A stretch of 8,600 nucleotides of DNA from Gammaproteobacteria bacterium (GTDB lineage: Bacteria; Pseudomonadota; Gammaproteobacteria; Pseudomonadales; Halomonadaceae): positions 1-8,600 of the forward strand of contig JAMCZP010000237.1 in NCBI GenBank assembly GCA_023485185.1, in the 5' to 3' direction. Of the stretch, positions 1 through 5,787 are shown piece after piece (the first letter of the stretch is position 1; the number at the start of each line of letters is the position of its first letter). Made by a program: the position numbers and the translations under genes. The notes beneath the pieces were generated by a model. That model ran no database searches and was not told the DNA's origin. It saw nothing but the letters and a program-made list of their open reading frames with translations.

Positions 1-317
1 TCTTCCAAGACCCGCAATTGACACGTGACAGCCGCCCCATTACTATGGCGCGCGCACTGCAGGGGGGAGCGCCGGAGTGGCGTAACGACTGTGAGGCTGT
101 GGTAAAGGAACGCTATCCGCCAATCGCGGAAGCCCTGAACTGGCTTGAACAGCACGCGCCTAGCCGGCTGACCGGCACGGGCGCTTGTTTGTTTGCTGCT
201 TTTAAAGATCAGCAAACAGCACAGGCAGTCGCTCAATTGGCAAGTCAACGCTGGTCAACATGGGTGGCACGCGGGCTCAACACCTCTCCCCTTCATGATG
301 CCTTAGGCAGTTTGTAG
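1..317 (+). CDS. ispE: 4-diphosphocytidyl-2-C-methyl-D-erythritol kinase, C-terminal part (5' end outside window)
   Basis: This is the last 104 residues of IspE, the GHMP-family kinase that phosphorylates CDP-methylerythritol with ATP in the cytosolic MEP pathway to isopentenyl diphosphate. The reading frame is open from base 3 to the TAG at 315-317, and the start lies upstream of the window. The visible part is the C-terminal GHMP domain. It has the segment GGAPEWRNDCEAVV, the third GHMP glycine-rich motif (LTGTGACLFAAF) that helps form the phosphate-binding pocket, and the closing segment ARGLNTSPLH, which resembles the enteric IspE C terminus. The stop is 27 bp before tRNA-Gln, so the tRNA may be processed from an ispE transcript. 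The identification rests on recalled similarity to E. coli IspE and on the conserved ispE, tRNA-Gln, prs order. Nothing in the visible part looks truncated or odd. Confidence 0.93.
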   Translation, partial: FQDPQLTRDSRPITMARALQGGAPEWRNDCEAVVKERYPPIAEALNWLEQHAPSRLTGTGACLFAAFKDQQTAQAVAQLASQRWSTWVARGLNTSPLHDALGSL

Positions 318-344
318 CGCCTGGCCATCGCAATAGGCCATTGT

Positions 345-419
345 TGGGGTATCGCCAAGTGGTAAGGCACCGGTTTTTGGTATCGGCATTCCCAGGTTCG
401 AATCCTGGTACCCCAGCCA
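345..419 (+). tRNA. tRNA-Gln (anticodon TTG), CCA encoded
   Basis: A full cloverleaf can be folded by eye. The acceptor strands TGGGGTA (345-351) and TACCCCA pair, followed by discriminator G416 and encoded CCA at 417-419. The anticodon stem CCGGT/ATCGG contains one G-T pair and encloses the loop TTTTGGT, with anticodon TTG at 377-379 reading CAA and CAG by wobble. The T-arm is CCAGG/CCTGG around TTCGAAT. The sequence is very close to E. coli tRNA-Gln as recalled. It sits between ispE and prs, a placement known from Pseudomonas. No convincing dedicated promoter is visible in the 27 bp after ispE. Confidence 0.97.
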
Positions 420-431
420 ATTTAGTCATTA

Positions 432-445
432 GAAAACTAGTTTTC
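432..445. promoter_or_regulatory. 14-bp perfect palindrome upstream of prs, possible operator
   Basis: GAAAACTAGTTTTC is a perfect 14-bp palindrome between tRNA-Gln and prs. It lies just upstream of, or over, the place where a -35 element would sit for the -10-like TATGAT at 460-465. It is AT-rich, has no natural loop and no following T-run, so a terminator is unlikely. A protein-binding dyad is the simplest reading, but the binding protein is unknown. Its centre differs from the E. coli PurR operator (centre CG). Confidence 0.35.
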
Positions 446-459
446 AGTTATGGCCTAAG

Positions 460-465
460 TATGAT
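460..465 (+). promoter_or_regulatory. candidate -10 element for prs
   Basis: TATGAT matches the sigma70 -10 consensus at 5 of 6 positions and is 45 bp upstream of the prs start codon. No good -35 hexamer lies 16-18 bp upstream; that position is filled by the AT-rich palindrome at 432-445. The call is therefore weak, and prs may also be reached by read-through from ispE and tRNA-Gln. Confidence 0.3.
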
Positions 466-510
466 CTGCGCTTTCTACCCCGACTCCCAACACTGCAAAG
501 GTGGCTTCGC

Positions 511-1452
511 GTGTCAAAATTGATGGTTTTTGCTGGAAATGCCAATCCCGCACTCGCTCAAAAAATTGCCGAGAGCTTGGATAGCCGTATGGGTAACGCT
601 ACGGTAGGCCAATTCAGCGACGGCGAAATCGCAGTCGAGATCAATGAGAACGTGCGCGGCAAGGATGTCTTCATCCTACAGTCCACCTGTGCACCGACGA
701 ACGATAATTTGATGGAGCTGATTCTGATGGTCGACGCATTGCGTCGCGCTTCAGCAGCTCGTATCACGGCAGTACTGCCCTACTTTGGTTATGCACGCCA
801 GGATCGTCGCGTACGCTCCGCTCGCGTCCCCATTTCCGCAAAAGTAGTCGCCGATATGATGGTTAAAGCTGGCGTTGACCGCGTGATGACCATGGATCTG
901 CATGCCGATCAGATTCAGGGCTTCTTTGATGTCCCGGTTGATAACGTTTATGGCTCCCCCATTCTGCTTGATGACATTGAGCGTCAGAATTACAGCGATC
1001 TCGTGGTCGTCTCGCCAGACGTGGGCGGCGTTGTTCGCGCACGCGCCATCGCCAAACAGTTAAATGCTGATCTCGCCATTATTGATAAGCGCCGCCCCCA
1101 GGCCAACCAAGCCCAGGTGATGCATATTATTGGCGAGATCGAAGGCCGTACCTGTGTTGTTGTCGACGATATGATCGACACTGCGGGCACGTTGTGCAAA
1201 GCCGGGGAAGCGCTAAAAGAGCATGGCGCCAAGCGCGTGGTTGCTTATGCCACACACCCGATTTTGTCCGGCCCGGCCGTTGACAATATTACCAACTCCG
1301 TACTGGATGAAGTGGTAGTGACCGACACTATCCCGCTTTCTGACACTGCTCGTCGTAGCGGAAAAATTCGCCAGTTGAGCGTTGCCGGCCTGATCGCAGA
1401 AGCAATTCGCCGGGTTAGCAACGAAGAATCTGTCAGCGCGATGTTCCACTAA
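511..1452 (+). CDS. prs: ribose-phosphate pyrophosphokinase (PRPP synthase)
   Basis: Prs makes PRPP from ribose 5-phosphate and ATP, feeding purine, pyrimidine, histidine, tryptophan and NAD synthesis in the cytosol. The 313-residue product is almost the length of E. coli Prs (315) and aligns with it throughout. Visible family features are FSDGE at 35-39, the flexible-loop YARQDRR at 94-100 with its ATP-contacting arginines, the DLHADQ segment with H131, and IDKRRP with K193. The PRPP loop [12 protein letters not shown] is at 216-227 with the acidic D219/D220 pair. The C terminus [11 protein letters not shown] is typical. The start is GTG at 511: it gives the family N terminus and has AGGTGG at 499-504 about 6 bp upstream, while the in-frame ATG at 523 has no ribosome binding site. 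rplY follows after 96 bp without a strong terminator, so the two are probably cotranscribed. Confidence 0.98.
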   Translation: MSKLMVFAGNANPALAQKIAESLDSRMGNATVGQFSDGEIAVEINENVRGKDVFILQSTCAPTNDNLMELILMVDALRRASAARITAVLPYFGYARQDRRVRSARVPISAKVVADMMVKAGVDRVMTMDLHADQIQGFFDVPVDNVYGSPILLDDIERQNYSDLVVVSPDVGGVVRARAIAKQLNADLAIIDKRRPQANQAQVMHIIGEIEGRTCVVVDDMIDTAGTLCKAGEALKEHGAKRVVAYATHPILSGPAVDNITNSVLDEVVVTDTIPLSDTARRSGKIRQLSVAGLIAEAIRRVSNEESVSAMFH

Positions 1453-1467
1453 TCGCCTGACGATATA

Positions 1468-1524
1468 GCCCCCTTTTGGGGCCACGGAAGCGCCGTCGTC
1501 TGGTCGCGGTCTTCGGCGTATTCC
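1468..1524 (+). promoter_or_regulatory. two tandem hairpins in the rplY leader, possible translational control element
   Basis: Two stems follow each other in the 96-bp gap between prs and rplY. The first is GCCCC(C)/GGGGC at 1468-1482 around a CTTTT loop, with no U-run after it. The second pairs GGAA (1486-1489) with TTCC (1521-1524) and, after a small asymmetric internal loop, CGCCG (1491-1495) with CGGCG (1514-1518). It ends 11 bp before the rplY ribosome binding site AAGAGG (1536-1541). Autogenous control of rplY through its 5' leader is reported for E. coli, so an L25-responsive or mRNA-processing role is possible. This is inference from pairing done by eye. Confidence 0.3.
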
Positions 1525-1548
1525 TTACTTAAACTAAGAGGCAATTCC

Positions 1549-2190
1549 ATGTCTGATTTTATCCTGAAAGCCAGCGTTCGTAACGACCTGGGGAAAGGTG
1601 CGAGCCGCCGCCTGCGTCGTGCGAACCAAGTAGTGCCTGCCGTTGTATACGGTGGTGAGAAAGGCGCGCAGTCTATCTCTGTAGAAAAAACTGCTTTCTA
1701 CAAAGCCATTGAAGACGAGTCTTTCTTCTCCTCAGTCATCAAACTGATGATCGACGGCAAAGAAGAGCAAGTAGTTGTTCGTGACCTGCAGCGTCACCCG
1801 TTCAAGCCGTTGCTGACTCACGCTGACTTTTTGCGTGTTGATGCTACTCATGAAATCACCATCAATGTGCCGCTGCACGTAACTGGTGAAGAGAAATGCG
1901 TAGGTATCAAAGACCAAGGCGGCGAACTGCACGTACTGGCCAATGAAATTGCGATCAGCTGCTTGCCGAAAGACCTGCCTGACTTCCTGAAAATCGACAT
2001 TTCTAAAGTTGAGCTGGGCACTACCCTGCACCTATCTGACCTTACCCTGCCGGCTGGCGTCACTTCTGTTGACCTGTCCCACGGTGAAGAGCACGACAAC
2101 GCCATTCTCAACATTACTAAAGTAAAAGTACGTGTTGAGGAAGATGAAGAGGGTGAAGGCGAAGGTGAAGAAGGCACCAGCGCCGAGTAA
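1549..2190 (+). CDS. rplY: 50S ribosomal protein L25, long two-domain (CTC/TL5) form
   Basis: L25 binds 5S rRNA in the central protuberance of the large ribosomal subunit. At 213 residues this is the long CTC-type form, not the 94-residue E. coli form. Residues 1 to about 95 are the 5S-binding domain, with the basic segment RRLRR (20-24), VPAVVYGG (29-36) and [16 protein letters not shown] (79-94). Residues of about 100-195 are the beta-rich TL5-type second domain. Residues 197-208 form a Glu/Gly acidic tail, encoded by a purine-rich low-complexity stretch near 2137-2175. The ATG at 1549 has a strong AAGAGG site 7 bp upstream. Codon choice (CTG, CGT, GAA, AAA rich) looks like that of a highly expressed gene. 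It follows prs and is closed by the terminator at 2259-2287. The acidic tail fits a salt-adapted cytoplasm, but that is inference. Confidence 0.97.
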   Translation: MSDFILKASVRNDLGKGASRRLRRANQVVPAVVYGGEKGAQSISVEKTAFYKAIEDESFFSSVIKLMIDGKEEQVVVRDLQRHPFKPLLTHADFLRVDATHEITINVPLHVTGEEKCVGIKDQGGELHVLANEIAISCLPKDLPDFLKIDISKVELGTTLHLSDLTLPAGVTSVDLSHGEEHDNAILNITKVKVRVEEDEEGEGEGEEGTSAE

Positions 2191-2200
2191 GCCATCCTGC

Positions 2201-2246
2201 TTAGCACCCTGCGTGGGCCATGCCTGCATGGCCCACGTAATGCTAA
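2201..2246 (+). other. long imperfect hairpin 3' of rplY
   Basis: A 12-bp perfect stem CGTGGGCCATGC/GCATGGCCCACG (2212-2223 with 2226-2237) sits on an outer 6-bp stem TTAGCA/TGCTAA (2201-2206 with 2241-2246). A small internal loop separates them. No U-run follows, so it is not a standard intrinsic terminator by itself. It lies 12 bp upstream of the real terminator and may act as a 3' mRNA stabiliser or processing site for the prs-rplY transcript. Confidence 0.6.
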
Positions 2247-2258
2247 TTTGATGTTAAG

Positions 2259-2287
2259 ATCAAGCGCCTCGGCGCTTGATTTTTTTT
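2259..2287 (+). terminator. strong rho-independent terminator after rplY
   Basis: The perfect stem ATCAAGCGCC/GGCGCTTGAT (2259-2268 with 2271-2280) is closed effectively by a CTCG tetraloop. A run of T, eight counting the stem's last base, follows to 2287. It ends the prs-rplY unit and implies that pth has its own promoter or depends on read-through. Confidence 0.92.
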
Positions 2288-2317
2288 GCGACCAACACTA
2301 ACGCGCGAACAAAAAAT

Positions 2318-2340
2318 TTCTCCTGGAAATTTGCTGGAGG
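2318..2340 (+). promoter_or_regulatory. pth ribosome binding site with an upstream complementary segment
   Basis: GGAGG at 2336-2340 lies 7 bp before the ATG at 2348 and decides the pth start. Upstream, TTCTCC (2318-2323) could pair with GGAGG. The same bases overlap a 7-bp stem AAATTTC/GAAATTT (2314-2320 with 2326-2332) that would leave GGAGG free. The ribosome binding site is certain; the mutually exclusive pairing is visible, but both helices are short and any switch role is speculative. Confidence 0.6.
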
Positions 2341-2347
2341 TGGGAAG

Positions 2348-2935
2348 ATGAGCCAGGTCATGGCCATTATTGGATTAGGTAATCCAGGGGCAGAGTATGA
2401 AGCCACACGCCATAACGCAGGCTTCTGGCTAGTAGACGCCATTTCACGCAGTGCCCATGCAGAACTGCGCCCGGAAAAGAAGTTTTTCGGCCACTATGCA
2501 AAAGTGCGTATGGGCGACCATGAGCTCCACCTGCTTAACCCCGCTACCTTCATGAACCGTAGCGGCGCTTCCGTGGCCGCTTTGAGCCAGTTCTTCAAGC
2601 TAAGTCCAGAAAATTTACTGGTGGCCCACGATGAGCTCGACCTACCACCCGGCCAGGCGCGCTATAAAACTGGCGGCGGCCACGGTGGCCATAACGGTTT
2701 ACGCGATATTATTAGTGCCTTAGGCGACCAGAAGCAGTTTCACCGGTTACGGATCGGCATTGGCCATCCAGGCGAGGCGCGTCAGGTAACAAACTATGTG
2801 CTAGGTCGGCCCGGCAAAGCCGAGCAAGAAAGCATTGTTCGTGCGCTAGATGAGTGTTTAGCAACGCTACCGTTAGCCCTCGCTGGCGACTGGGCCAAAG
2901 CCATGAATCAGCTACATAGCCTTAAGCCTGACTAA
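2348..2935 (+). CDS. pth: peptidyl-tRNA hydrolase
   Basis: Pth hydrolyses the ester bond of peptidyl-tRNAs that drop off ribosomes, releasing tRNA for reuse; it is a cytosolic monomer and usually essential. The 195-residue product matches the E. coli length (194). The family signature is clear: GLGNPG at 9-14 with N12, ATRHNAGF with catalytic H22, FMNRSG with N70, HDELDLPPG with H94 and D95, and GGGHGGHNGLRDI with N116. These correspond to E. coli N10, H20, N68, D93 and N114. The ATG at 2348 is chosen because GGAGG sits 7 bp upstream. The frame stays open upstream to about 2276, but those codons fall in the terminator stem and T-run of the previous unit. A second ATG at 2360 would also keep the core, but lacks its own site. 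ychF follows after 102 bp, a conserved pairing. Confidence 0.97.
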   Translation: MSQVMAIIGLGNPGAEYEATRHNAGFWLVDAISRSAHAELRPEKKFFGHYAKVRMGDHELHLLNPATFMNRSGASVAALSQFFKLSPENLLVAHDELDLPPGQARYKTGGGHGGHNGLRDIISALGDQKQFHRLRIGIGHPGEARQVTNYVLGRPGKAEQESIVRALDECLATLPLALAGDWAKAMNQLHSLKPD

Positions 2936-2963
2936 CGCTACCGATACTGACTAGCCACGCCGG

Positions 2964-2992
2964 TAGATGACGGCTAGCGCATCTCGTAGAAT
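2964..2992 (+). promoter_or_regulatory. weak candidate promoter for ychF
   Basis: TAGAAT at 2987-2992 matches the -10 consensus at 5 of 6 positions, with TAGATG (3 of 6) exactly 17 bp upstream. An inverted repeat CTAGCC/GGCTAG (2951-2956 with 2972-2977) overlaps its upstream part. No T-run follows that repeat, so it does not read as a pth terminator. Read-through from pth is equally likely. Confidence 0.25.
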
Positions 2993-3037
2993 GGCGGTTA
3001 CTTTTACGCCCTATCACCTTATTCTCAGGAACATTTT

Positions 3038-4129
3038 ATGGGTTTCAATTGCGGCATCGTCGGTCTACCCAACGTCGGTAAGTCCACACTATTTAATGCC
3101 TTGACCAAGTCAGGCATCGATGCAGAAAACTTCCCCTTCTGCACCATCGAACCGAACGTCGGTATTGTCCCGATGCCTGATCCGCGTCTTGATAAACTCG
3201 CTGAGATCGTCAAGCCGCAAAAAGTGCTGCCGACCACTATGGAGTTTGTCGACATTGCAGGCTTGGTCGCCGGGGCATCCAAAGGCGAAGGTCTAGGTAA
3301 TAAATTCCTGGCCAATATTCGCGAAACACAGGCGATTGCCCATGTGGTGCGCTGCTTCGATAACGACAACGTTATCCATGTTGCCAACCAGGTCGACCCC
3401 CGCGCTGATATTGAGACAATCAATCTTGAACTTGCGCTTGCCGACCTTGATACCGTCGAAAAAGCCAGCCAGCGCCTGGTACGCTCGGTCAAAGGCGGTG
3501 ATAAAGATGCGATTGCGACCAAAGCGATTCTGGATCGCATTCAACCCCATGTTGCGGAAGGCTTCCCGCTGCGTAGTTTTGGGCTAAGCGAAGAAGAGCA
3601 GCGTCAGGTGAAGAGCTTTGGTTTTTTAACCCTTAAGCCGACGATGTACATTGCTAACGTTAACGAGGATGGTTTCGAAAACAATCCCTATCTGGATATT
3701 GTTAACGAGATCGCCGCCGAAGAAGGCGCGCTAGTAGTGCCGGTATGCAATCAGTTGGAAGCCGAAATCGCCGAGTTGGACGATGAAGAGCGCTCGATGT
3801 TTTTAAGCGAGATGGGCATGGAGGAGCCTGGCCTGGACCGCGTTATCCGTGCAGGCTACTCGCTACTAGGCCTGCAAACCTACTTTACCGCTGGCGTTAA
3901 AGAAGTGCGCGCCTGGACAGTGAAAGAAGGCGCTACCGCACCTGAAGCGGCCGGTGTCATCCATACCGATTTTCAGAAAGGCTTTATCCGCGCGGAAGTC
4001 GTTGCCTATGATGACTTTGTTTCATTAGGCGGTGAACAGGCTGCCAAAGACGCAGGCAAATGGCGCCTGGAAGGCAAGGAATACATTGTCAAAGATGGTG
4101 ATGTAGTGCATTTCCGTTTTAATGTGTAA
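3038..4129 (+). CDS. ychF: redox-regulated ATPase YchF (Obg-family P-loop protein with TGS domain)
   Basis: YchF is an Obg/YchF-family P-loop protein that binds ribosomes and prefers ATP over GTP; in E. coli it is linked to oxidative stress and start-codon selection. The 363-residue product equals the E. coli length. The Walker A/G1 motif is GLPNVGKST at 9-17, and G3 is DIAG at 72-75 followed by L76 where classical GTPases have the catalytic Gln (the hydrophobic-substituted, HAS-type signature). The G4 position is NVNE at 207-210 instead of NKxD, the family hallmark of relaxed or ATP specificity. A helical coiled-coil insert is expected at about 130-200, and the TGS-like domain covers about 280-363. 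The start ATG has CAGGAA at 3026-3031, 6 to 7 bp upstream. Downstream is tRNA-Met with its own promoter. Nothing is truncated. Confidence 0.98.
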   Translation: MGFNCGIVGLPNVGKSTLFNALTKSGIDAENFPFCTIEPNVGIVPMPDPRLDKLAEIVKPQKVLPTTMEFVDIAGLVAGASKGEGLGNKFLANIRETQAIAHVVRCFDNDNVIHVANQVDPRADIETINLELALADLDTVEKASQRLVRSVKGGDKDAIATKAILDRIQPHVAEGFPLRSFGLSEEEQRQVKSFGFLTLKPTMYIANVNEDGFENNPYLDIVNEIAAEEGALVVPVCNQLEAEIAELDDEERSMFLSEMGMEEPGLDRVIRAGYSLLGLQTYFTAGVKEVRAWTVKEGATAPEAAGVIHTDFQKGFIRAEVVAYDDFVSLGGEQAAKDAGKWRLEGKEYIVKDGDVVHFRFNV

Positions 4130-4149
4130 ACGGAAACAGCAATAAAGCA

Positions 4150-4186
4150 TTGACGACTGAGGGCATTGCCAGTATCATTCGCCCCC
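4150..4186 (+). promoter_or_regulatory. sigma70 promoter of tRNA-Met with GC-rich discriminator
   Basis: TTGACG (4150-4155) and TATCAT (4173-4178) each match consensus at 5 of 6 positions, with an ideal 17-bp spacer. The bases after the -10 element (4180-4186) are nearly all G and C, the discriminator expected of a stable-RNA promoter under ppGpp control. Transcription would start near 4185, about 9 bp before the mature tRNA. This is the best promoter in the window by inspection. Confidence 0.85.
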
Positions 4187-4193
4187 GTTGAAA

Positions 4194-4270
4194 GGCTACG
4201 TAGCTCAGCTGGTTAGAGCACATCACTCATAATGATGGGGTCCCCTGTTCAAATCAGGGCGTAGCCACCA
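4194..4270 (+). tRNA. elongator tRNA-Met (anticodon CAT), CCA encoded
   Basis: Acceptor strands GGCTACG (4194-4200) and CGTAGCC pair fully; discriminator A4267 and CCA (4268-4270) are encoded. The anticodon stem CATCA/TGATG encloses CTCATAA, with anticodon CAT at 4228-4230. The T-arm is CCCTG/CAGGG around TTCAAAT. The paired first acceptor base and GGCTACGTAGCTC start match elongator tRNA-Met of E. coli. Initiator tRNA has an unpaired position 1, and lysidine-modified tRNA-Ile(CAT) has a different acceptor, so both are disfavoured. Confidence 0.97.
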
Positions 4271-4282
4271 AGCTTATATCGA

Positions 4283-4317
4283 AAAGCCCGCTGATTCTGT
4301 CAGCGGGCTTTCTGTTT
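4283..4317. terminator. bidirectional intrinsic terminator between tRNA-Met and apeB
   Basis: A 12-bp perfect stem AAAGCCCGCTGA/TCAGCGGGCTTT (4283-4294 with 4300-4311) encloses the loop TTCTG. On the plus strand it is followed by an interrupted T-rich run; on the minus strand the stem continues into TTTT. It serves tRNA-Met from the left and apeB, whose stop codon is at 4333, from the right. Confidence 0.9.
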
Positions 4318-4332
4318 CTAGCTCAACTAGCG

Positions 4333-5649
4333 TTAACTCAATGTCGCGCGATTTAAAAAGCGTGTTAATGCGCGGGTTAGATGCTCCACATCCTTAGTCC
4401 CCGCCGTTTCCCTAATCGAGTGCATCGCCCACTGAGGCACGCCGACATCAATCGTAGGCACGCCTATTTCCGTCGCGGTAATCGGCCCAATGGTGCTGCC
4501 GCACCCCATATCTGCACGCGTCACAAATGATTGTACTGGCACATCTGCCTCGCGACAGACATCGCGAAATAGCGCGCCTGTAACGCTATTGGTGGCGTAA
4601 CGTTGGCTGGCATTCACTTTAATGACCGGACCACCGTTAATCGCCGGGCCATGGCGCTCATCGTGCTTATCGCGAAAATTAGGATGCAGCGCATGTGCGT
4701 TATCACAAGAGATCATCAGCGACGACTGAACAAGCTGAATCAACGACTCTTCACGGCCCTTTTCACTCCCTCTGCCCACCTGTGCGTTAATACGCTTGAG
4801 CACATCGGCCAAGAAGGGTCCTTGAGCGCCACAAGCGCTGGCGCTGCCTACCTCTTCATGATCATTGGCGACTAACATAGCCCCTTGTGAACCATCACAG
4901 GCTAGCAGCGCTTCAAGACCAATAAAGCAGGAGAGCAGATTATCCAACCGAGCACTCGCTACCAGCTCACGCTTAACGCCTACCAGTGATGGCGGCTGAA
5001 CATCGTAAAAACCGAGTTCGAAATCTACTAATTCAATGTCGCTTAAATCATGTTGCTCTTTAAGCCACTGTACTAATAACTCAGGCAGCGTGGCGGTATC
5101 GCTTTGCATTAACACCGGCGACATTTGTGTCTGCGGGTTAATCGGACGACCGCTGTTAACATCACGATCAAGATGGATGGCTAGACTTGGCACCGTGGCA
5201 ATTGCCCGGTCAACATTAAGCAGCACACTTTCCAAACGACCATCAGCGTGACGCACGTGCACCCTACCCGCCAGCCCTAAATCACGATCAAACCAGGGCG
5301 CCAGCAAAACACCGCCATATACCTGCACACCTAGCTGCAGCCAACCAGCGGAGCGCTGAGTGGCGTTAGGCTTAAGATGCAACCCCGGGCTATCAGTATG
5401 AGCACCAATCATACGCAGCCCAGTGAATTCCGTTGCAGGCAACTGAAATGCAATAATCGCTGAGTCATTACGGGTAACGTAATAACGCTTGCCTGGTGCA
5501 AGCTGCCAATTTGCCTTCTCTTCCAGCCGCTGAAAACCGGCTTGCTCCAATCGTGCTGCCATATTACTGGTCGCGTGCCATGGGGACGGCGATTGACGCA
5601 GGAAATCACATAGGCGCGCTAAACGATCAGCGTTGAAAGTGTCGGACAT
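4333..5649 (-). CDS. apeB: M18-family aminopeptidase (ApeB type)
   Basis: This is a cytosolic di-zinc aminopeptidase of family M18, related to yeast Ape1 and aspartyl aminopeptidase, that removes N-terminal residues from peptides. With the start used here it has 438 residues, the usual length of bacterial ApeB. Metal and catalytic motifs are intact: GAHTDSPG with H84, ARLDN with D236, DHEEVGS with E265 (base) and E266 (ligand), CDNAHALHPN with D316, and WAMHSIRETAG with H410. Residue roles are transferred from the family. The ATG at 5649 is preferred over one four codons upstream because GAGGA (5655-5659, minus strand) sits 5 bp before it, while the upstream ATG has no such site. The gene stands alone on the minus strand, convergent with tRNA-Met and divergent from prc. 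The substrate preference cannot be read from the sequence. Confidence 0.95.
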   Translation of the reverse strand: MSDTFNADRLARLCDFLRQSPSPWHATSNMAARLEQAGFQRLEEKANWQLAPGKRYYVTRNDSAIIAFQLPATEFTGLRMIGAHTDSPGLHLKPNATQRSAGWLQLGVQVYGGVLLAPWFDRDLGLAGRVHVRHADGRLESVLLNVDRAIATVPSLAIHLDRDVNSGRPINPQTQMSPVLMQSDTATLPELLVQWLKEQHDLSDIELVDFELGFYDVQPPSLVGVKRELVASARLDNLLSCFIGLEALLACDGSQGAMLVANDHEEVGSASACGAQGPFLADVLKRINAQVGRGSEKGREESLIQLVQSSLMISCDNAHALHPNFRDKHDERHGPAINGGPVIKVNASQRYATNSVTGALFRDVCREADVPVQSFVTRADMGCGSTIGPITATEIGVPTIDVGVPQWAMHSIRETAGTKDVEHLTRALTRFLNRATLS

Positions 5650-5654
5650 AGAAA

Positions 5655-5659
5655 TCCTC
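5655..5659 (-). promoter_or_regulatory. apeB ribosome binding site (decides the start)
   Basis: On the minus strand GAGGA is followed by five bases and then ATG at 5649. The upstream in-frame ATG at 5661 has no purine-rich element at a useful distance, so the shorter protein starting MSDTFN is favoured. Confidence 0.75.
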
Positions 5660-5686
5660 ATAACTGTAATGATTGAGCCTCATTGC

Positions 5687-5699
5687 GCAGGTGACCTGC
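5687..5699. promoter_or_regulatory. 13-bp perfect dyad in the apeB/prc divergent region, candidate operator
   Basis: GCAGGT-G-ACCTGC has perfect 6-bp arms around one central base. It sits immediately upstream of the -10-like TACAAT (5700-5705) read toward prc, so a bound protein could block or remodel that promoter and perhaps the opposing apeB promoter too. No regulator family is recognised from the half-site. Confidence 0.4.
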
Positions 5700-5705
5700 T
5701 ACAAT
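5697..5705 (+). promoter_or_regulatory. candidate extended -10 promoter of prc
   Basis: TGCTACAAT combines the extended -10 TG dinucleotide with a 5-of-6 TACAAT hexamer. The only -35-like hexamer nearby, TTGAGC at 5673-5678, is 21 bp away, too far for a normal promoter, which fits an extended -10 type. Transcription would start near 5712, leaving a leader of about 75 nucleotides. The leader holds the inverted repeat TACGCA/TGCGTA (5718-5723 with 5738-5743). Confidence 0.4.
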
Positions 5706-5787
5706 ACTCCCTCGACCTACGCAACTCATGGGTCACATGCGTATCTAGGGAAGAATGAGTGTACACAAATCCGGGAGAGCTTGACTG

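Noticed and set aside
432..445. PurR operator before prs
   Set aside because: The palindrome centre and half-sites do not fit the E. coli PurR consensus when aligned on the dyad axis.
341..523. 60-codon plus-strand open frame upstream of prs
   Set aside because: It runs through tRNA-Gln and overlaps the prs start; its codons are explained by the tRNA, and it has no ribosome binding site or recognisable product.
1468..1482. Intrinsic terminator between prs and rplY
   Set aside because: The stem is only 6 bp and has no U-run; it is listed instead as possible leader structure.
1213..1485. Minus-strand open frames inside prs, rplY, ychF and prc
   Set aside because: They are antisense shadows of confidently assigned genes, have no plausible start signals and show no recognisable protein character.
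2276..2347. Longer N terminus for pth
   Set aside because: The added codons are the right arm and T-run of the rplY terminator, and the strong GGAGG supports the ATG at 2348.
5650..5661. apeB start four codons upstream (MRIS...)
   Set aside because: No ribosome binding site precedes it, and the GAGGA for the inner ATG overlaps these codons.
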